Assembly: GCA_902578805.1 (NCBI GenBank)
Contig: CACHEH010000001.1
Location: 183,539-247,538 of the forward strand
Length of the DNA stretch: 64,000 nt
Direction: 5' to 3'
From: an uncultured SAR116 cluster alpha proteobacterium
GTDB taxonomy: Bacteria > Pseudomonadota > Alphaproteobacteria > Puniceispirillales > Marisalimonadaceae
The notes under the pieces are model-generated. The model was not told where the DNA came from. It saw only the letters and a list, made by a program, of their open reading frames with translations, and did no database searches. Of this stretch, positions 37,111 to 49,660 are shown in pieces. The position numbers and the translations under genes are program-made. The first letter of the stretch is position 1. The number at the start of each line of letters is the position of its first letter.

Positions 37111-38519
37111 AAATGTATTGCTTTAGAATAGGTTGCTAATGCAGCTTCTTTGATTGCTTCATTTACTGTAGGATGACCATGACAAATTCTAGCCACATCC
37201 TCAGATGAAGCACCAAATCCCATTGCAATAGATAACTCGTGTATTACAGTTCCTGCCTCGTGTCCAATCATGTGAGCCCCTAGTATCTTATCTGTAAATT
37301 TATCTGATAGGATCTTTACCATACCATCTGTATGGCTTATAGCTTTTGCTCTACTATTAGCCATTAGAGGAAATGTTCCTTTGTTGTAAGATATTCCTGC
37401 TGCTTTTAATTCTTCTTCTGTTTTGCCAATAACAGCCACTTCAGGTGAAGTATATATGATACCTGGCACAAGATTATAATCAACGTGACCTGCTTCCCCA
37501 TTTATTATCTCTACAGCTGCCACACCATCTTCTTCAGCTTTATGAGCTAACATTGGTCCCTTAATCACATCTCCAATTGCGTAAATATTTGATATTGAAG
37601 TTTGAAAATTTTCATTTGTTTCTATAAATCCATGCTTGTCTATTTTCAAATTTAACTTTTCTAAACCCAATCCATTAGTATTTGGTTTTCTTCCAACAGA
37701 CACCAACGCAACGTTCGCATCTAATTCATTATGGGTGTTATTATTGATATCTTTTACGGAGAGCAATACTTTATCATTAATGATTTTTGCTTTTTCAACC
37801 GAATGAGCTAATGTAAATTTAACACCTTGTTTTTGAAGTATTTTCATAAAATTATTGGCTATTTCATCATCTATTCCAGGTAATATTCTAGGAAGATATT
37901 CTACTACTTCGACTTCCGCACCAAGTCTTCTCCAGACAGTACCCATTTCAAGTCCAATTATTCCAGCTCCAATAACAATCATCTTTTGGGGAACCTTATC
38001 CAATTCTAGAGCTCCTGTTGATGTTACAATTTTTTTCTCATCTACATTTATATTTGGAAGATTTGAAGATTCAGATCCTGTAGCAATAATGATTTTATCT
38101 GTATTAATTAGTTCAGTTTTTTCATTATTAATAATTTCAATTTCGTTAGGAGATAAAATTTTTGCAGCACCAATATATTTAGTAACTTTATTTTTTTTAA
38201 AAAGGAAATCTATACCTTTTGTTAGCTCGTCCACAATACCCAATTTCTTTTTAAGCAATTTTGGTAAGTCAAGACTTACTTCCTTGTATCTAATACCCCA
38301 TTCATTGTTACCATTGGATTTGACTGAATTTTCGTATTGTTCTGAAGCATGTAATAATGCTTTAGATGGAATACATCCAACATTCAAACATGTTCCACCT
38401 AGAGTTTTTCGTTTTTCTATACAGGCCACTCTCATACCTTTTTGAGCGGCAACAATAGCAGCAACATAACCTCCAGGGCCTGCACCAATTACAACAAGAT
38501 CAAATTTTTTTTCAGACAT
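37107..38519 (-). CDS. lpdA: Dihydrolipoyl dehydrogenase (E3)
   Basis: FAD enzyme that reoxidises dihydrolipoamide with NAD+ for the 2-oxoglutarate dehydrogenase complex. At 470 residues it has the FAD loop VIGAGPGGYVAAI, the redox-active disulfide GGTCLNVGCIPSKA, the NAD loop VIGAGIIGLEMGTVW, SNIYAIGDV, and the C-terminal HGHPTVNEA with the catalytic His-Glu pair. AAGG stands ahead of the ATG. It is the last gene of the mdh-sucCDAB-lpd cluster, 21 bp after sucB, and its stop shares a TTAA with the SMR gene. Confidence 0.97.
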   Translation of the reverse strand: MSEKKFDLVVIGAGPGGYVAAIVAAQKGMRVACIEKRKTLGGTCLNVGCIPSKALLHASEQYENSVKSNGNNEWGIRYKEVSLDLPKLLKKKLGIVDELTKGIDFLFKKNKVTKYIGAAKILSPNEIEIINNEKTELINTDKIIIATGSESSNLPNINVDEKKIVTSTGALELDKVPQKMIVIGAGIIGLEMGTVWRRLGAEVEVVEYLPRILPGIDDEIANNFMKILQKQGVKFTLAHSVEKAKIINDKVLLSVKDINNNTHNELDANVALVSVGRKPNTNGLGLEKLNLKIDKHGFIETNENFQTSISNIYAIGDVIKGPMLAHKAEEDGVAAVEIINGEAGHVDYNLVPGIIYTSPEVAVIGKTEEELKAAGISYNKGTFPLMANSRAKAISHTDGMVKILSDKFTDKILGAHMIGHEAGTVIHELSIAMGFGASSEDVARICHGHPTVNEAIKEAALATYSKAIHF

Positions 38520-38540
38520 TTAACACCTTCAATCTTCACA

Positions 38541-39830
38541 CTAAGCGCCTACAACAAGACGTCTTGGATCTTCTATTATTTCTTTAATCCTTACTAAAAA
38601 AGATACTGCTTCTCGTCCATCAATTATTCTATGATCATAAGAAAGAGCCAGATACATCATTGGCCTAATCTCAATGTTATCTCCTATTACCACTGGTCTT
38701 TTTTGAATTTTGTGCATTCCTAATATACCAGATTGAGGTGGGTTTAAAATTGGTGAAGACATTAATGATCCGTAAACACCACCATTTGAAATAGTAAAAG
38801 TTCCACCTGCCATGTCAGACATTGCTAAATTACCTTCTTTAGCTCTTTTACCAAACTCAGCAATTGTTGTTTCAGTTTCACCAAAAGACATTTTATCTGC
38901 ATTTTTTAGAACAGGAACAACCAAACCTTGGGATGTTCCAACCGCCACTCCTATATTATAATAATTCTTATAAATAATATCATTACCTTCAATTTCTGCA
39001 TTCACAGCCGGGAATTGATTTAATGCATCTATTGATGCTTTAACAAAAAAACTCATATACCCAAGCCTAACACCATTTTTCTTTTCAAAACTTTCTTGAT
39101 AATTCTTTCTCATTTCCATTAGTGCTGACATGTCAACTTCATTGTATGTTGTTAACATTGCTGCTGTGTTCTGAGCTTCTTTTAATCTTCTGGCTATAGC
39201 TTGACGAAGACGAGACATCGGAATTCTCTCTTCAAGATTATTATTATCTTCATTCCGCCTGTTTTGAATTACTTGATCATTAGATTTAGTTTCAAGTTTA
39301 TTTGTCGCTGGTTTTTCTTTTTCTACATCTTTGACTTTTACTTCTTCAGAAACTTCTTCCACTTTATCAGGTTTTTTTCCAGCGATTATCGTTCCTAGTA
39401 GAGCGCCAACTTCTACTGTGTCTCCTTCAGAAACAACAGTGTTTTCTAATATTCCTGAAATAGAAGCTGGAACTTCTAATGTTACCTTATCTGTTTCTAA
39501 TTCTACAATTGGATCGTCAACTTCTACGAAGTCTCCTTGTTGCTTAATCCATTTGGAAACAGTTGCCTCTACAACAGACTCTCCTAAAACTGGTACTAAG
39601 ACATCCATACCATTTTCCTTTCTTTTAAGAATATTTTTTTGCGGTTTAGAAGTTTCTTCTTCAATTGTTTTATTTTTAATCAATTTTAAGTGAAGAAGAA
39701 CATCCCCTTTAGTAACTCTTCCATCTACACCGGTTCCAATTACTGCATTTATATCTAAGTTTTTTTCTACTATAAGCTTTGCGGCTGATGGCATTGCTAA
39801 CTTCTGAACAATTTTGTTTTTATTGTTCAT
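38541..39830 (-). CDS. sucB: 2-oxoglutarate dehydrogenase E2 (dihydrolipoyl succinyltransferase), domain order permuted
   Basis: Core of the 2-oxoglutarate dehydrogenase complex. The order of parts is unusual. An E3-binding (PSBD-type) domain comes first (about residues 13-48: [14 protein letters not shown], then [15 protein letters not shown]), then a lipoyl domain (~75-151) with the lipoylated lysine in ETDKVTLEV (~115), then a charged linker (~152-198) and the catalytic domain (~200-429) ending in YDHRIIDG with the active His and Asp. In ordinary SucB the lipoyl domain leads and the E3-binding domain sits in what is here a bare linker. The ATG at 39830 (AGG 7 nt ahead) is preferred to the TTG one codon earlier. 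sucA ends 8 bp upstream. Confidence 0.96.
   Translation of the reverse strand: MNNKNKIVQKLAMPSAAKLIVEKNLDINAVIGTGVDGRVTKGDVLLHLKLIKNKTIEEETSKPQKNILKRKENGMDVLVPVLGESVVEATVSKWIKQQGDFVEVDDPIVELETDKVTLEVPASISGILENTVVSEGDTVEVGALLGTIIAGKKPDKVEEVSEEVKVKDVEKEKPATNKLETKSNDQVIQNRRNEDNNNLEERIPMSRLRQAIARRLKEAQNTAAMLTTYNEVDMSALMEMRKNYQESFEKKNGVRLGYMSFFVKASIDALNQFPAVNAEIEGNDIIYKNYYNIGVAVGTSQGLVVPVLKNADKMSFGETETTIAEFGKRAKEGNLAMSDMAGGTFTISNGGVYGSLMSSPILNPPQSGILGMHKIQKRPVVIGDNIEIRPMMYLALSYDHRIIDGREAVSFLVRIKEIIEDPRRLVVGA
39606..39620 (-). promoter_or_regulatory. Possible internal ribosome site inside sucB
   Basis: AAGGA (39620-39616) stands 7 nt ahead of an in-frame ATG (39608-39606) that opens the lipoyl domain at exactly the point where ordinary SucB proteins begin. 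It could yield a short E2 lacking the E3-binding domain. The AAGGA may simply be chance from Lys-Arg-Lys-Glu codons. Confidence 0.3.
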
Positions 39831-39838
39831 CAAATGAC

Positions 39839-42733
39839 CTACTCTGCTGCATGTCGGCTAGCTTTTTTTGTTGTCAATTCAAGAGCATCATTTACTAAAT
39901 CATTTTGCTCTTTGTTATGTCTAGAAAAAGAGCCCGTTGCTGGGGAAGCAGCTTCTGATCTTCCTACATAAATTGGTCTTGATAACTTAGCTTTAATATC
40001 AATCAGCACTTGCTCTATCCTTCTATCAACAAAAAACCATGCTCCCATATTCTTCGGTTCTTCCTGACACCAGACAACTTCAGCACTTGGAGTTTTTGAT
40101 AACATTTCTTTTAGTGTTTTTGATGGAAAAGGATAAATTTGTTCTAGTCTTAGTATTCGAATATTATTAATTTTTCTTTTATCTCTTTCTTCTAATAAAC
40201 TATAAAATACTTTACCTGAACAAATTACTACTCTTTTAATTTCACTATCCTTGAGTTTAACGTTTGGGTCTCTGATAACTCTTCTAAAAGCAGTTTTTTC
40301 TGACATGTCTGACAAACTAGATACGCACATTTTATGTCTTAGTAAACTCTTGGGGGTCATAATTATAAGGGGTTTACGAAAATCTCGTTTTAATTGTCTT
40401 CGCAACGCATGAAAATAGTTTGCAGGTGTGCTACAATTTAATACCTGCATATTATCTTCACCACATAGCTGTAGATATCTTTCTAATCTGGCTGACGAAT
40501 GTTCTGGCCCTTGACCTTCGTAACCATGTGGTAAAAGCATGACCAATCCTGACATTCTTAACCATTTTGCCTCACCACTTGAAATAAATTGGTCAACTAT
40601 GACTTGAGCACCGTTAGCAAAGTCTCCAAATTGTGCCTCCCACATGACTAAGGCTGTTGGTTCAGTTAAAGAGAAACCGTATTCAAATCCTAGCACGGAG
40701 GCCTCTGACAACGGTGAATCAATTACTTCAAATGTCTCTTGTTTGTCTTTTATATTATTTAATGGAGTGTATCTTTTTTCAGAAATTTGATCTATGAAAA
40801 CAGAGTGTCTTTGAGAAAAAGTTCCTCTACAACTATCCTGACCGGATAGTCTTACTGGATGACCTTCTAAAAGTAACGATCCAAATGCAAGATGTTCTGC
40901 AGTTGACCAATCAATTCCTTCTCCACTCTCGATAGCTTTTTTGCGAACATCAATAACTCTTGATAATTTTTTATTGATTTGAAAACCTTGGGGAACAGTA
41001 GTAATTGCTTTTCCAATTTCTTTTAGCATTTCTGTTGAAACAGAAGTTTCACCTCTTCTTGCGTCACCGTGAGCTGTTCTTAGGTTTGACCATTGCCCTT
41101 CTAACCAGTCAGCCTTGTTAGGTTTGTAACTTGAGCCAGCTATAAATTCTTTTTCTAAATAATTGTTGTGGTTCTCAACTTCGTCTTTAGCTTCTTTTAG
41201 AGTTATTATTCCCTGATTAACAAGTTTTTTTGCATAAATTTTACTGATGCTGTCATGAGAACCTATTGTTTTATACATTAAGGGTTGAGTAAAGGCCGGT
41301 TCATCACCTTCATTGTGACCATAACGTCGATAACTTATAATATCTAGCACTACATCACACGCAAATTTTTGTCTGAATTCAGTTGCAATTCTAGAGGCAT
41401 GCACAACAGCTTCAGGATCATCTCCATTTATATGCATTATAGGAGCCATTACCATTTTGGCTACATCCGTACAATAAGGACTGGAACGAGAGAAATTTGG
41501 ACTAGTAGTAAACCCAATTTGATTATTCACAACTATATGTATTGTACCACCAGTCCTGTATCCTCTAAGTCCAGAAAAATCAAAAGTTTCAGCGACTATA
41601 CCCTGACCTGCAAAAGCAGCATCACCGTGTAGAACAATTCCTAATACCGATAGCCTATCATTAGTATCATTGTGTTGATTTTGTTTTGCTCGTACTCTTC
41701 CTATTACAACAGGTGCTACAACTTCTAGATGTGAGGGATTGGCTTGCAGAGACAAGTGAACAGTTTTCCCATCAAATTCTCTGTCCGCTGAAGCACCCAT
41801 ATGGTACTTAACATCACCAGAACCTCCAGCTTCTTCTGGATTTGCTTGGTTACCTAAAAATTCAGAGATAATTGCGCGAAAAGGTTTATTTAAAATATTG
41901 TATAGTAGATTGAGTCTACCCCTGTGAGCCATTGCTATCACAACTTCTTTCATTCCTAATTGGCTACCACGTTTCAGTATCTGCTCTATTGCAGGTACTA
42001 CTGACTCCGACCCATCTAGTCCAAATCTTTTTGTTCCCGCATATTTTTTGTGAAGAAATTGTTCGAATGTTTCTGCTCCAACTAAACGTTCGTATATAGC
42101 CTTTTTACCTCTATTAGTGAATTCAGTAGCATTACGAATTGACTCAATCCTTTCTTGTATCCATGCTTTTTGAGCTGGATCCTGAACATGCATAAATTCA
42201 ATTCCTATGGAACCACAATAAGTCTCTTTTACTATTTCCATTATTTGTCTGAGAGTAGCTGTCTCCATGCCTAGGACATAGTCTATAAATATTGGTCTAT
42301 CCCAGTCATCATTAGTAAATCCATAAGTTTTAGGATCTAGTTCAGGATGAATGTTCTGTTCTTGTAAATTGAGGGGATCTAATTTAGCTAAAAGATGACC
42401 ATTAATTCTGTAAGCTCTAATAAGCATAATAGCTCTAATTGAGTCTGTTGTTGCTGCTCTCAAATCTGTAGCAGATAAATTGCCTTTGCCTGCTATTCCT
42501 CGGGCAACTGCTTTTACACTCTCAACAGTATCGACAGCTCCAATTACCTTACTGTTTTTTTTAGCCCAACTAGGTCCTTCATCTAATAAATTGTCGTCTG
42601 TATTTGCTTTAAACCATAAATCCCATTCTTTTGGAACTGAATTTGAGTTTTCTTTCCATTCTTTATACAAATCATTTATGAAGGTAGCATTGGCACCAGA
42701 AAGAAAGCTTTGGTCAGAGCTTTGATCGTTCAT
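39839..42733 (-). CDS. sucA: 2-oxoglutarate dehydrogenase E1 component
   Basis: Thiamine-diphosphate-dependent decarboxylase of the complex, 964 residues, with no truncation. The N-terminal E2-binding segment ([19 protein letters not shown]) is followed by the conserved [24 protein letters not shown], the ThDP motif [11 protein letters not shown] and, in the C-terminal half, [19 protein letters not shown] and [16 protein letters not shown]. It lies between sucD and sucB with 69 and 8 bp gaps. AGGA precedes the ATG by 9 nt. Confidence 0.98.
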   Translation of the reverse strand: MNDQSSDQSFLSGANATFINDLYKEWKENSNSVPKEWDLWFKANTDDNLLDEGPSWAKKNSKVIGAVDTVESVKAVARGIAGKGNLSATDLRAATTDSIRAIMLIRAYRINGHLLAKLDPLNLQEQNIHPELDPKTYGFTNDDWDRPIFIDYVLGMETATLRQIMEIVKETYCGSIGIEFMHVQDPAQKAWIQERIESIRNATEFTNRGKKAIYERLVGAETFEQFLHKKYAGTKRFGLDGSESVVPAIEQILKRGSQLGMKEVVIAMAHRGRLNLLYNILNKPFRAIISEFLGNQANPEEAGGSGDVKYHMGASADREFDGKTVHLSLQANPSHLEVVAPVVIGRVRAKQNQHNDTNDRLSVLGIVLHGDAAFAGQGIVAETFDFSGLRGYRTGGTIHIVVNNQIGFTTSPNFSRSSPYCTDVAKMVMAPIMHINGDDPEAVVHASRIATEFRQKFACDVVLDIISYRRYGHNEGDEPAFTQPLMYKTIGSHDSISKIYAKKLVNQGIITLKEAKDEVENHNNYLEKEFIAGSSYKPNKADWLEGQWSNLRTAHGDARRGETSVSTEMLKEIGKAITTVPQGFQINKKLSRVIDVRKKAIESGEGIDWSTAEHLAFGSLLLEGHPVRLSGQDSCRGTFSQRHSVFIDQISEKRYTPLNNIKDKQETFEVIDSPLSEASVLGFEYGFSLTEPTALVMWEAQFGDFANGAQVIVDQFISSGEAKWLRMSGLVMLLPHGYEGQGPEHSSARLERYLQLCGEDNMQVLNCSTPANYFHALRRQLKRDFRKPLIIMTPKSLLRHKMCVSSLSDMSEKTAFRRVIRDPNVKLKDSEIKRVVICSGKVFYSLLEERDKRKINNIRILRLEQIYPFPSKTLKEMLSKTPSAEVVWCQEEPKNMGAWFFVDRRIEQVLIDIKAKLSRPIYVGRSEAASPATGSFSRHNKEQNDLVNDALELTTKKASRHAAE

Positions 42734-42802
42734 GGTTTGTAGTCCTTTTATAGTGTAATATGCCTAAGATACAATAAACAAAAACTTAACAATTAAATCA
42801 AG

Positions 42803-43684
42803 TTATTTCCATTCTTCTATTGCTTTTACAACTGCTTCACCCAATCCTGATGGAGATTCAGACATGACAAACCCACAATCACCCATGACTTTAACTTTGG
42901 CATCTGCACTTCCACTTCCACCACTAACTATTGCACCAGCATGGCCCATTGTTCTTCCTGGAGGAGCAGTTTTTCCAGCAATAAACCCTGCTATTGGTTT
43001 TTTAATTTTATGATTTTTAAAGAAATTTGCTGCTTCTTCTTCTGCATTTCCTCCAATTTCACCAATCATCAATATTGCTTCTGTTTGATCATCATTAAGA
43101 AACATATCTAAGCAGTCTATAAAATTTGTTCCATTAATAGGATCACCACCAATCCCAATACATGTTGATTGCCCTAAACCAGCGGCTGTTGTTTGTGCAA
43201 CAGCTTCATAAGTTAATGTTCCAGATCTGGAGACAATTCCTATTTTGCCAGGAGTATGAATATGCCCTGGCATGATTCCAATTTTGCATTGACCAGGGGT
43301 GATTACACCTGGGCAGTTAGGCCCAATAAGTCTGGATTTTGACTGTTTCAAAAATTGTTTAACTTTTATCATGTCTTGGACTGGTATACCTTCGGTAATA
43401 CAAATTATTAATGGAATTTTTGATGATATTGCTTCTAGTATTGAATCAGCTGCAAAAGGAGGAGGAACATATATAACTGTTGCATCAGGATTAACTTCTT
43501 CAACACACTCTTGGACAGTATTGAAAACAGGAAGATTTAAATGTTTAGTGCCACCCTTACCTGGGGTGACTCCTCCAACCATTTTAGTTCCGTATGCTAT
43601 TGCTTGCTCCGAATGGAAAGTTCCTTGTCCTCCAGTAAATCCTTGGCAAATAACTTTTGTATCTTTGTTAATCAATACAGACAT
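42803..43684 (-). CDS. sucD: Succinyl-CoA synthetase alpha subunit
   Basis: CoA-binding subunit of succinyl-CoA synthetase, about 293 residues, making succinate and ATP or GTP from succinyl-CoA. Seen: the CoA loop [16 protein letters not shown] near the start, [11 protein letters not shown], and the phosphorylated histidine in [15 protein letters not shown] place the start at 43684, where homologues begin ([15 protein letters not shown]), 4 bp behind the sucC stop; AAAGGA lies inside the sucC end. Confidence 0.97.
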   Translation of the reverse strand: MSVLINKDTKVICQGFTGGQGTFHSEQAIAYGTKMVGGVTPGKGGTKHLNLPVFNTVQECVEEVNPDATVIYVPPPFAADSILEAISSKIPLIICITEGIPVQDMIKVKQFLKQSKSRLIGPNCPGVITPGQCKIGIMPGHIHTPGKIGIVSRSGTLTYEAVAQTTAAGLGQSTCIGIGGDPINGTNFIDCLDMFLNDDQTEAILMIGEIGGNAEEEAANFFKNHKIKKPIAGFIAGKTAPPGRTMGHAGAIVSGGSGSADAKVKVMGDCGFVMSESPSGLGEAVVKAIEEWK

Positions 43685-43688
43685 CTGG

Positions 43689-44855
43689 TTAATTTCCTTT
43701 AACAGCACTTACAATTTTCATTGCCGCATCATCTAGGTCGTCCGCAGGTATTATTTTTAATCCAGAATTCCTAAGAATCTTTTTTCCTTCTTCTACATTT
43801 GTACCAGCTAATCTAACAACCAAAGGTTTCGATAATGAGAGAGTTTTAGCGGCTGCAACTACTCCACTAGCAATAATATCACAGCGCATAATCCCTCCAA
43901 AAATATTTACCAAAATACCTTCCACAGCTGCATCCGATAAAATGATTTTAAAGGCTTCGGTAACTTTTTCCTTGGTAGCACTTCCTCCAACATCTAAGAA
44001 GTTTGCCGGAGAGGCTCCTTTAAGTTTAATAATATCCATTGTAGCCATGGCAAGACCAGCACCATTGACTAGACAGCCTATTGTTCCATCAAGTTTTATA
44101 TAAGCTAAATCAAATTTACTAGCTAATATTTCAGCAGGATCTTCTTCAGTTTCGTCTCTTAGTGACAATATATCAGTGTGTTTGAATAAGGCATTATTAT
44201 CAAAAGACATCTTTGCATCTAGAGCAATTAAACTATTTTCAGAAGTTAATACAAGAGGGTTAATTTCTAATAAACTAGCATCTTTTTCAATAAAGAGTTT
44301 ATATAGTTGATTAAAAAATTTACCTGCTTGTTTAAAACTAGAATCTTTTAATTTAAGTTCATTGGCTATTAATCTTGAGTGAAAGGGTTGAAAGCCAATT
44401 GTTGGATCTATGTTAAAGGATAAGATTTTTTCAGGAGTTTCTTTGGCTACTTTTTCAATGTCCATGCCTCCCTCAGTAGACGCTATTATTGATATTCTAC
44501 TTGTTGCTCGATCTACAACCATCGAAAAGTAGTATTCAGCTTTTATGTTGCATCCATCTTCAATGTAAAGCCTTTGAACTAATTTACCTTCAGAACCTGT
44601 TTGATGGGTAATTAATTTTTTTCCCAATATTGTTTCAGCTGATTTTTTTACTTCATCAAAATTATTTACAACTTTTACGCCACCAGCTTTCCCCCTTCCG
44701 CCAGCGTGTATTTGAGCTTTAACAACAAAGATTGGCCCTGGTAGTTTTTTTGCTGCGTTTATAGCTTCGTCAATTGTGAATGCAACGTATCCAGAGGGTG
44801 TAGGAATATCATATTGTCTTAATAACTCTTTTGCTTGGTGTTCATGAATATCCAA
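43689..44855 (-). CDS. sucC: Succinyl-CoA synthetase beta subunit
   Basis: Nucleotide-binding subunit, 388 residues. It begins with the invariant [15 protein letters not shown], has the ATP-grasp segment [16 protein letters not shown] and the C-terminal [14 protein letters not shown] or GDP specificity is not decided by what I can read. It lies 24 bp behind mdh and 4 bp ahead of sucD. Confidence 0.98.
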   Translation of the reverse strand: MDIHEHQAKELLRQYDIPTPSGYVAFTIDEAINAAKKLPGPIFVVKAQIHAGGRGKAGGVKVVNNFDEVKKSAETILGKKLITHQTGSEGKLVQRLYIEDGCNIKAEYYFSMVVDRATSRISIIASTEGGMDIEKVAKETPEKILSFNIDPTIGFQPFHSRLIANELKLKDSSFKQAGKFFNQLYKLFIEKDASLLEINPLVLTSENSLIALDAKMSFDNNALFKHTDILSLRDETEEDPAEILASKFDLAYIKLDGTIGCLVNGAGLAMATMDIIKLKGASPANFLDVGGSATKEKVTEAFKIILSDAAVEGILVNIFGGIMRCDIIASGVVAAAKTLSLSKPLVVRLAGTNVEEGKKILRNSGLKIIPADDLDDAAMKIVSAVKGN

Positions 44856-44879
44856 AACTTTTACCTTTCTAAACTGAGC

Positions 44880-45848
<969 letters not shown>

Positions 45849-45906
45849 TTATTTAATTGAGTAAATTTATTAATCTATCAATTTAATTTATTATTTTGAT
45901 TTAATC

Positions 45907-45935
45907 TTTTAGACTTTTTTTTAAAGTGTATCAAG
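45907..45935 (-). promoter_or_regulatory. Possible promoter of mdh-sucCDAB-lpd
   Basis: On the minus strand CTTGAT (45935-45930), 17 bp, then CTAAAA (45912-45907) resembles the alphaproteobacterial CTTGAC-N16/17-CTATAT pattern. It lies 74 bp ahead of the mdh ATG in the longest gap of this stretch. A chance match is likely in AT-rich DNA. Confidence 0.3.
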
Positions 45936-45958
45936 ATTAGAATAAAAGTTATTAACTT

Positions 45959-47029
45959 CTAAAGTTGTGACATTTCAGTTATTCTTGATATTGTTCTTTG
46001 GAACTCAAACTTCCAATGTTCACCAGTATAAATATCACAAAAATCTGCTTTGGCAGTTGCAATAAGAAAACAATTTTTATCATAAAGAGCATCTACTAAC
46101 CAAATAAATCTTCTAGTTTCATTTCGTAAGTTATCATTTAAATTTGGAACATTGTCTATAATAATACCTTTATATCTAAGCGCTATTTCAATATAATCGG
46201 AAGCAGCTAATGGTTTGTTACATAAATCATCAAAGCTAATTCTTGCAACACCCGCGGCAACTTCTGGAATATTTATTTGCCTTCCAGACACCTCAACATT
46301 TTCAGATATTATTTCAAAACCTATAGATAAGGTTTTAAATATCTCGTCAATTTTTTCTTTATTTGTTTTATTAATTGGACTTAACCAATATTTTTGCCCA
46401 CTAAGAGATTTCTTTCTCCAATCCTCACCTTCTGGAATTTTAACAATATCAGTTTTTAGTTTTAAATTTTCTATAAATGGTAAAATTCTATCTCTGTGCA
46501 ATCCATCTTTGTACAAACCGTCTGGAGGTTGGTTTGATGTTGTAACCAATATTGTACCTTGTTCAAACATAACTTCGAATAATCGAGATAAAATCATTGC
46601 ATCTGCAATATCTTTTACCTCCATTTCATCAAAGCAAAGTAACTTTGCCTTCTTAGCCAAATCTTGTCCTACTAAAAGAACTGTGTCCTTGTTTTTTTCA
46701 ATTTTTCTTTTTTCAAGTATTCTTTGGTGAACTTCCTTCATGAAATCATGAAAGTGTAAGCGTCTCTTTTCTTTTATTTGTACTTGGTGAAAAAATAAAT
46801 CCATCATCATTGATTTACCTCTACCAACACCACCAAAGAGATAAAGACCTTTAATCTCTTTGGTATTATTTTTTGTAAAAATTTTAGAGATAAAATTTTC
46901 AGTTTGAAATTTGGCGAATTTTATTAGTAAATTATCGAAAAATTTCGCTACAAATGCCTGACCGGCATCAAATATTATTGATTTGTTTGAAGCAATTAGA
47001 CTTTGTGACTTTTCTTTATTTATTTTCAA
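45959..47029 (-). CDS. zapE: Cell division protein ZapE (AFG1-like ATPase)
   Basis: A 356-residue P-loop ATPase of the AFG1/ZapE family, associated with the division ring and quality control of membrane proteins in other bacteria. Walker A reads FGGVGRGKSMMMDLFF, Walker B LLCFDEMEVKDIADAMIL, and TSNQPPDGLYKDGL and RFIWLVDALYD follow the family pattern. The first usable start is TTG at 47029; no ATG or GTG occurs upstream in frame. It lies between sdhB and mdh, its usual place in alphaproteobacteria. Confidence 0.93.
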   Translation of the reverse strand: MKINKEKSQSLIASNKSIIFDAGQAFVAKFFDNLLIKFAKFQTENFISKIFTKNNTKEIKGLYLFGGVGRGKSMMMDLFFHQVQIKEKRRLHFHDFMKEVHQRILEKRKIEKNKDTVLLVGQDLAKKAKLLCFDEMEVKDIADAMILSRLFEVMFEQGTILVTTSNQPPDGLYKDGLHRDRILPFIENLKLKTDIVKIPEGEDWRKKSLSGQKYWLSPINKTNKEKIDEIFKTLSIGFEIISENVEVSGRQINIPEVAAGVARISFDDLCNKPLAASDYIEIALRYKGIIIDNVPNLNDNLRNETRRFIWLVDALYDKNCFLIATAKADFCDIYTGEHWKFEFQRTISRITEMSQL

Positions 47030-47058
47030 AATATTAGCCGTACAAAAAGCCTTGAAAC

Positions 47059-47838
47059 TTACCTTCTTTCAAGTTGAAGTTTCTTAATTTCGCCTATCGC
47101 TTTAGCTGGATTCAAACCCTTAGGACAAGTCTTAGTACAATTCATAATGGTATGGCAACGATAAAGCTTAAAAGAATCTTCGAGATCTTCAAGTCTTTGT
47201 TCAGTGTTTTCATCTCTACTATCAGCTATCCATCTATATGCCTGTAATAGAACAGCCGGACCTAAGTATTTGTCCCCATTCCACCAATAAGAAGGGCAAG
47301 AGGTTGAACATGAAAAACAAAGAACGCATTCCCACAATCCATCAATTTTTTCACGTTCTTCTGGTGACTGTTTTCTAGATTTTCCCTTTTCCGGGTCAGA
47401 TTTACTTTGCAACCATGGTTTGACTGATGTTAATTGTTCATATGCTTTAGACAAGTCGGGTACTAAATCCTTAATAACTTCCATATGAGGTAAAGGATAT
47501 ATATTTATGTCACCTTTAACATCATCAATTGACTTCAAACAAGCGAGTGTGTTTGTGCCATCTATATTCATAGAACAAGAACCACAAATTCCTTCTCTAC
47601 AAGATCTTCTAAAAGTTAAACTTGAGTCTATTTCCTGTTTAATTTTTATTAAGGCATCTAAAACCATAGGACCACATTGATCTAAATCAATGGTATAGCT
47701 GTCTATTCTTGGATTCTCATCATCATCTGGTGACCATCTATATACATTAATTTTTTTCGTGTTTTCAGCTTCGCTATTTATCGGGTAGTCAATACCTTTA
47801 ACAATTTTGGAATGCTTCGGTAGGGCAAATTCAGCCAC
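47059..47838 (-). CDS. sdhB: Succinate dehydrogenase iron-sulfur subunit
   Basis: Electron-transfer subunit of complex II, 259 residues. All three clusters are marked: the 2Fe-2S motif [15 protein letters not shown], the 4Fe-4S motif [17 protein letters not shown] and the 3Fe-4S motif [17 protein letters not shown]. It follows sdhA by 16 bp and precedes zapE by 29 bp. It passes electrons from the flavin to ubiquinone at the membrane anchor. Confidence 0.98.
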   Translation of the reverse strand: MAEFALPKHSKIVKGIDYPINSEAENTKKINVYRWSPDDDENPRIDSYTIDLDQCGPMVLDALIKIKQEIDSSLTFRRSCREGICGSCSMNIDGTNTLACLKSIDDVKGDINIYPLPHMEVIKDLVPDLSKAYEQLTSVKPWLQSKSDPEKGKSRKQSPEEREKIDGLWECVLCFSCSTSCPSYWWNGDKYLGPAVLLQAYRWIADSRDENTEQRLEDLEDSFKLYRCHTIMNCTKTCPKGLNPAKAIGEIKKLQLERR

Positions 47839-47854
47839 AAAATTCTCCTCTTAA

Positions 47855-49645
47855 TTAGTAAACTCTTGCGGCTGGAGGTATAGATGCCACTTCGTTTGTT
47901 AATGTGTTTAGGTGGACATCTCTATAATCTAGCTTAATTTTGTTTTTATCGTTAAGCCACATAATTGTATGTTTCATCCAATTCTTATCATCTCTTTCAG
48001 GATAGTCTTCGTGAGAATGTGCTCCACGCGATTCTTTTCTTTGGTCAGCTGACTTCATAGTAACAATAGCTTGTTGCATTAAGTTTTCCAGCTCAAGAGC
48101 TTCAACTAAGTCCGTATTAAAAATCATTGATCTATCTTTTATACCAATATTATCCATACCTTTTGAGATAGTGTCAACTTTTTGGACACCCTCCTTCATT
48201 GAAGTATTTGATCTAAAAACTGCTGCATGTTTTTGCATTGCATTTTGCATTGAGTTTCTAACTTCACCTACAGAAACATCTCCGTTTGCATGTCTTACTT
48301 TATCAAGTCTCGCTAAAATTTTATCTGTGACTCTTTTGGGTAAGGGCGCATGAGCACTTCCTTTTTCAACTGTTTTTAAAGCTCTTTGTGCCGCAGCACG
48401 ACCAAAAACAACAATATCTAATAGTGAATTGGTTCCCAATCTATTAGCTCCATGTACAGACACACATGCTGCTTCTCCAATAGCCATTAGTCCTGAGACA
48501 ACTGCATCTTGATCATTACCTTTTCTTGTTACTACTTCACCGTGATAGTTAGTTGGGATTCCCCCCATATTGTAATGAACTGTAGGTAAAACTGGAATTG
48601 GTTCCTTAGTTACATCAACACCACAGAAAATTTTAGCGGTTTCACTGATGCCTGGCAACCTCATCTGTAAGGTGGCTGGGTCAATATGTTCTAAATGCAT
48701 AAATATATGATCTTTATTTGGACCAACACCTCTACCTTCATTAATTTCAATGGTCATAGATCGTGATACTACATCTCTACTAGCAAGGTCTTTTGCCGTA
48801 GGTGCATATCTTTCCATAAATCTCTCACCTTCAGAATTTGTAAGATATCCACCTTCGCCTCTTGATCCTTCTGTTATAAGAACACCTGCACCATAAACAC
48901 CTGTAGGGTGAAACTGAACAAACTCCATATCTTGAAGAGGCAAGCCTGCTCGCAAAACCATTGCATTTCCATCACCCGTACAAGTATGAGCAGAAGTACA
49001 AGAGAAATATACTCTACCATAACCACCAGTAGCGAGAACTGTTTGATGTCCTCTAAATCTGTGAATCTTACCATCATCCATACATAAAGCTAGCACACCA
49101 ACACACTTGCCATTATCATCCATAAGAAGATCAAGCGCGATGTACTCGACAAAAAACTCAGCTTGATATTTTAGACACTGTTGGTATAAAGTATGCAAAA
49201 TTGCATGCCCGGTCCTATCTGCAGCCGCGCAAGCTCTTCTTGCCATTTTCTTTCCATAATCTAATGTATGACCACCAAATGGTCTTTGATAAACTTCTCC
49301 ATCTTCAGTTCTAGAAAAAGGAACGCCAAAATTCTCTAATTCAGTCACAGAAGGAATAGCTTCTTTACACATATACTCAATAGCATCTTGGTCGCCAAGC
49401 CAATCAGATCCCTTCACTGTATCATACATATGAAACTGCCAGCTATCATTTTCACCCATGTTATTAAGCGCAGCTCCAATACCACCTTGAGCTGCAACAG
49501 TATGACTTCTTGTAGGAAAAACTTTTGTAATACAGGCAGTTTTTAACCCACCAGATACCATGCCTAAAGTTGCTCTTAATCCAGCACCTCCTGCACCAAC
49601 AACTACGACATCATGTTCATGATCTACAATTTCATATTCAGACAT
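47855..49645 (-). CDS. sdhA: Succinate dehydrogenase flavoprotein subunit
   Basis: Catalytic subunit of complex II, 596 residues. The FAD loop is [15 protein letters not shown], the covalent flavin His sits in [15 protein letters not shown], and the substrate-site segment is [21 protein letters not shown]-terminal [18 protein letters not shown] is conserved. It lies 15 bp behind sdhD and 16 bp ahead of sdhB. Confidence 0.98.
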   Translation of the reverse strand: MSEYEIVDHEHDVVVVGAGGAGLRATLGMVSGGLKTACITKVFPTRSHTVAAQGGIGAALNNMGENDSWQFHMYDTVKGSDWLGDQDAIEYMCKEAIPSVTELENFGVPFSRTEDGEVYQRPFGGHTLDYGKKMARRACAAADRTGHAILHTLYQQCLKYQAEFFVEYIALDLLMDDNGKCVGVLALCMDDGKIHRFRGHQTVLATGGYGRVYFSCTSAHTCTGDGNAMVLRAGLPLQDMEFVQFHPTGVYGAGVLITEGSRGEGGYLTNSEGERFMERYAPTAKDLASRDVVSRSMTIEINEGRGVGPNKDHIFMHLEHIDPATLQMRLPGISETAKIFCGVDVTKEPIPVLPTVHYNMGGIPTNYHGEVVTRKGNDQDAVVSGLMAIGEAACVSVHGANRLGTNSLLDIVVFGRAAAQRALKTVEKGSAHAPLPKRVTDKILARLDKVRHANGDVSVGEVRNSMQNAMQKHAAVFRSNTSMKEGVQKVDTISKGMDNIGIKDRSMIFNTDLVEALELENLMQQAIVTMKSADQRKESRGAHSHEDYPERDDKNWMKHTIMWLNDKNKIKLDYRDVHLNTLTNEVASIPPAARVY

Positions 49646-49660
49646 AAAATAACTTTCTAA

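Noticed and set aside
37855..38445. A 196-codon open frame opposite lpdA
   Set aside because: Antisense to conserved lpdA, low-complexity Ser/Ile-rich translation, no ribosome site or homology visible.
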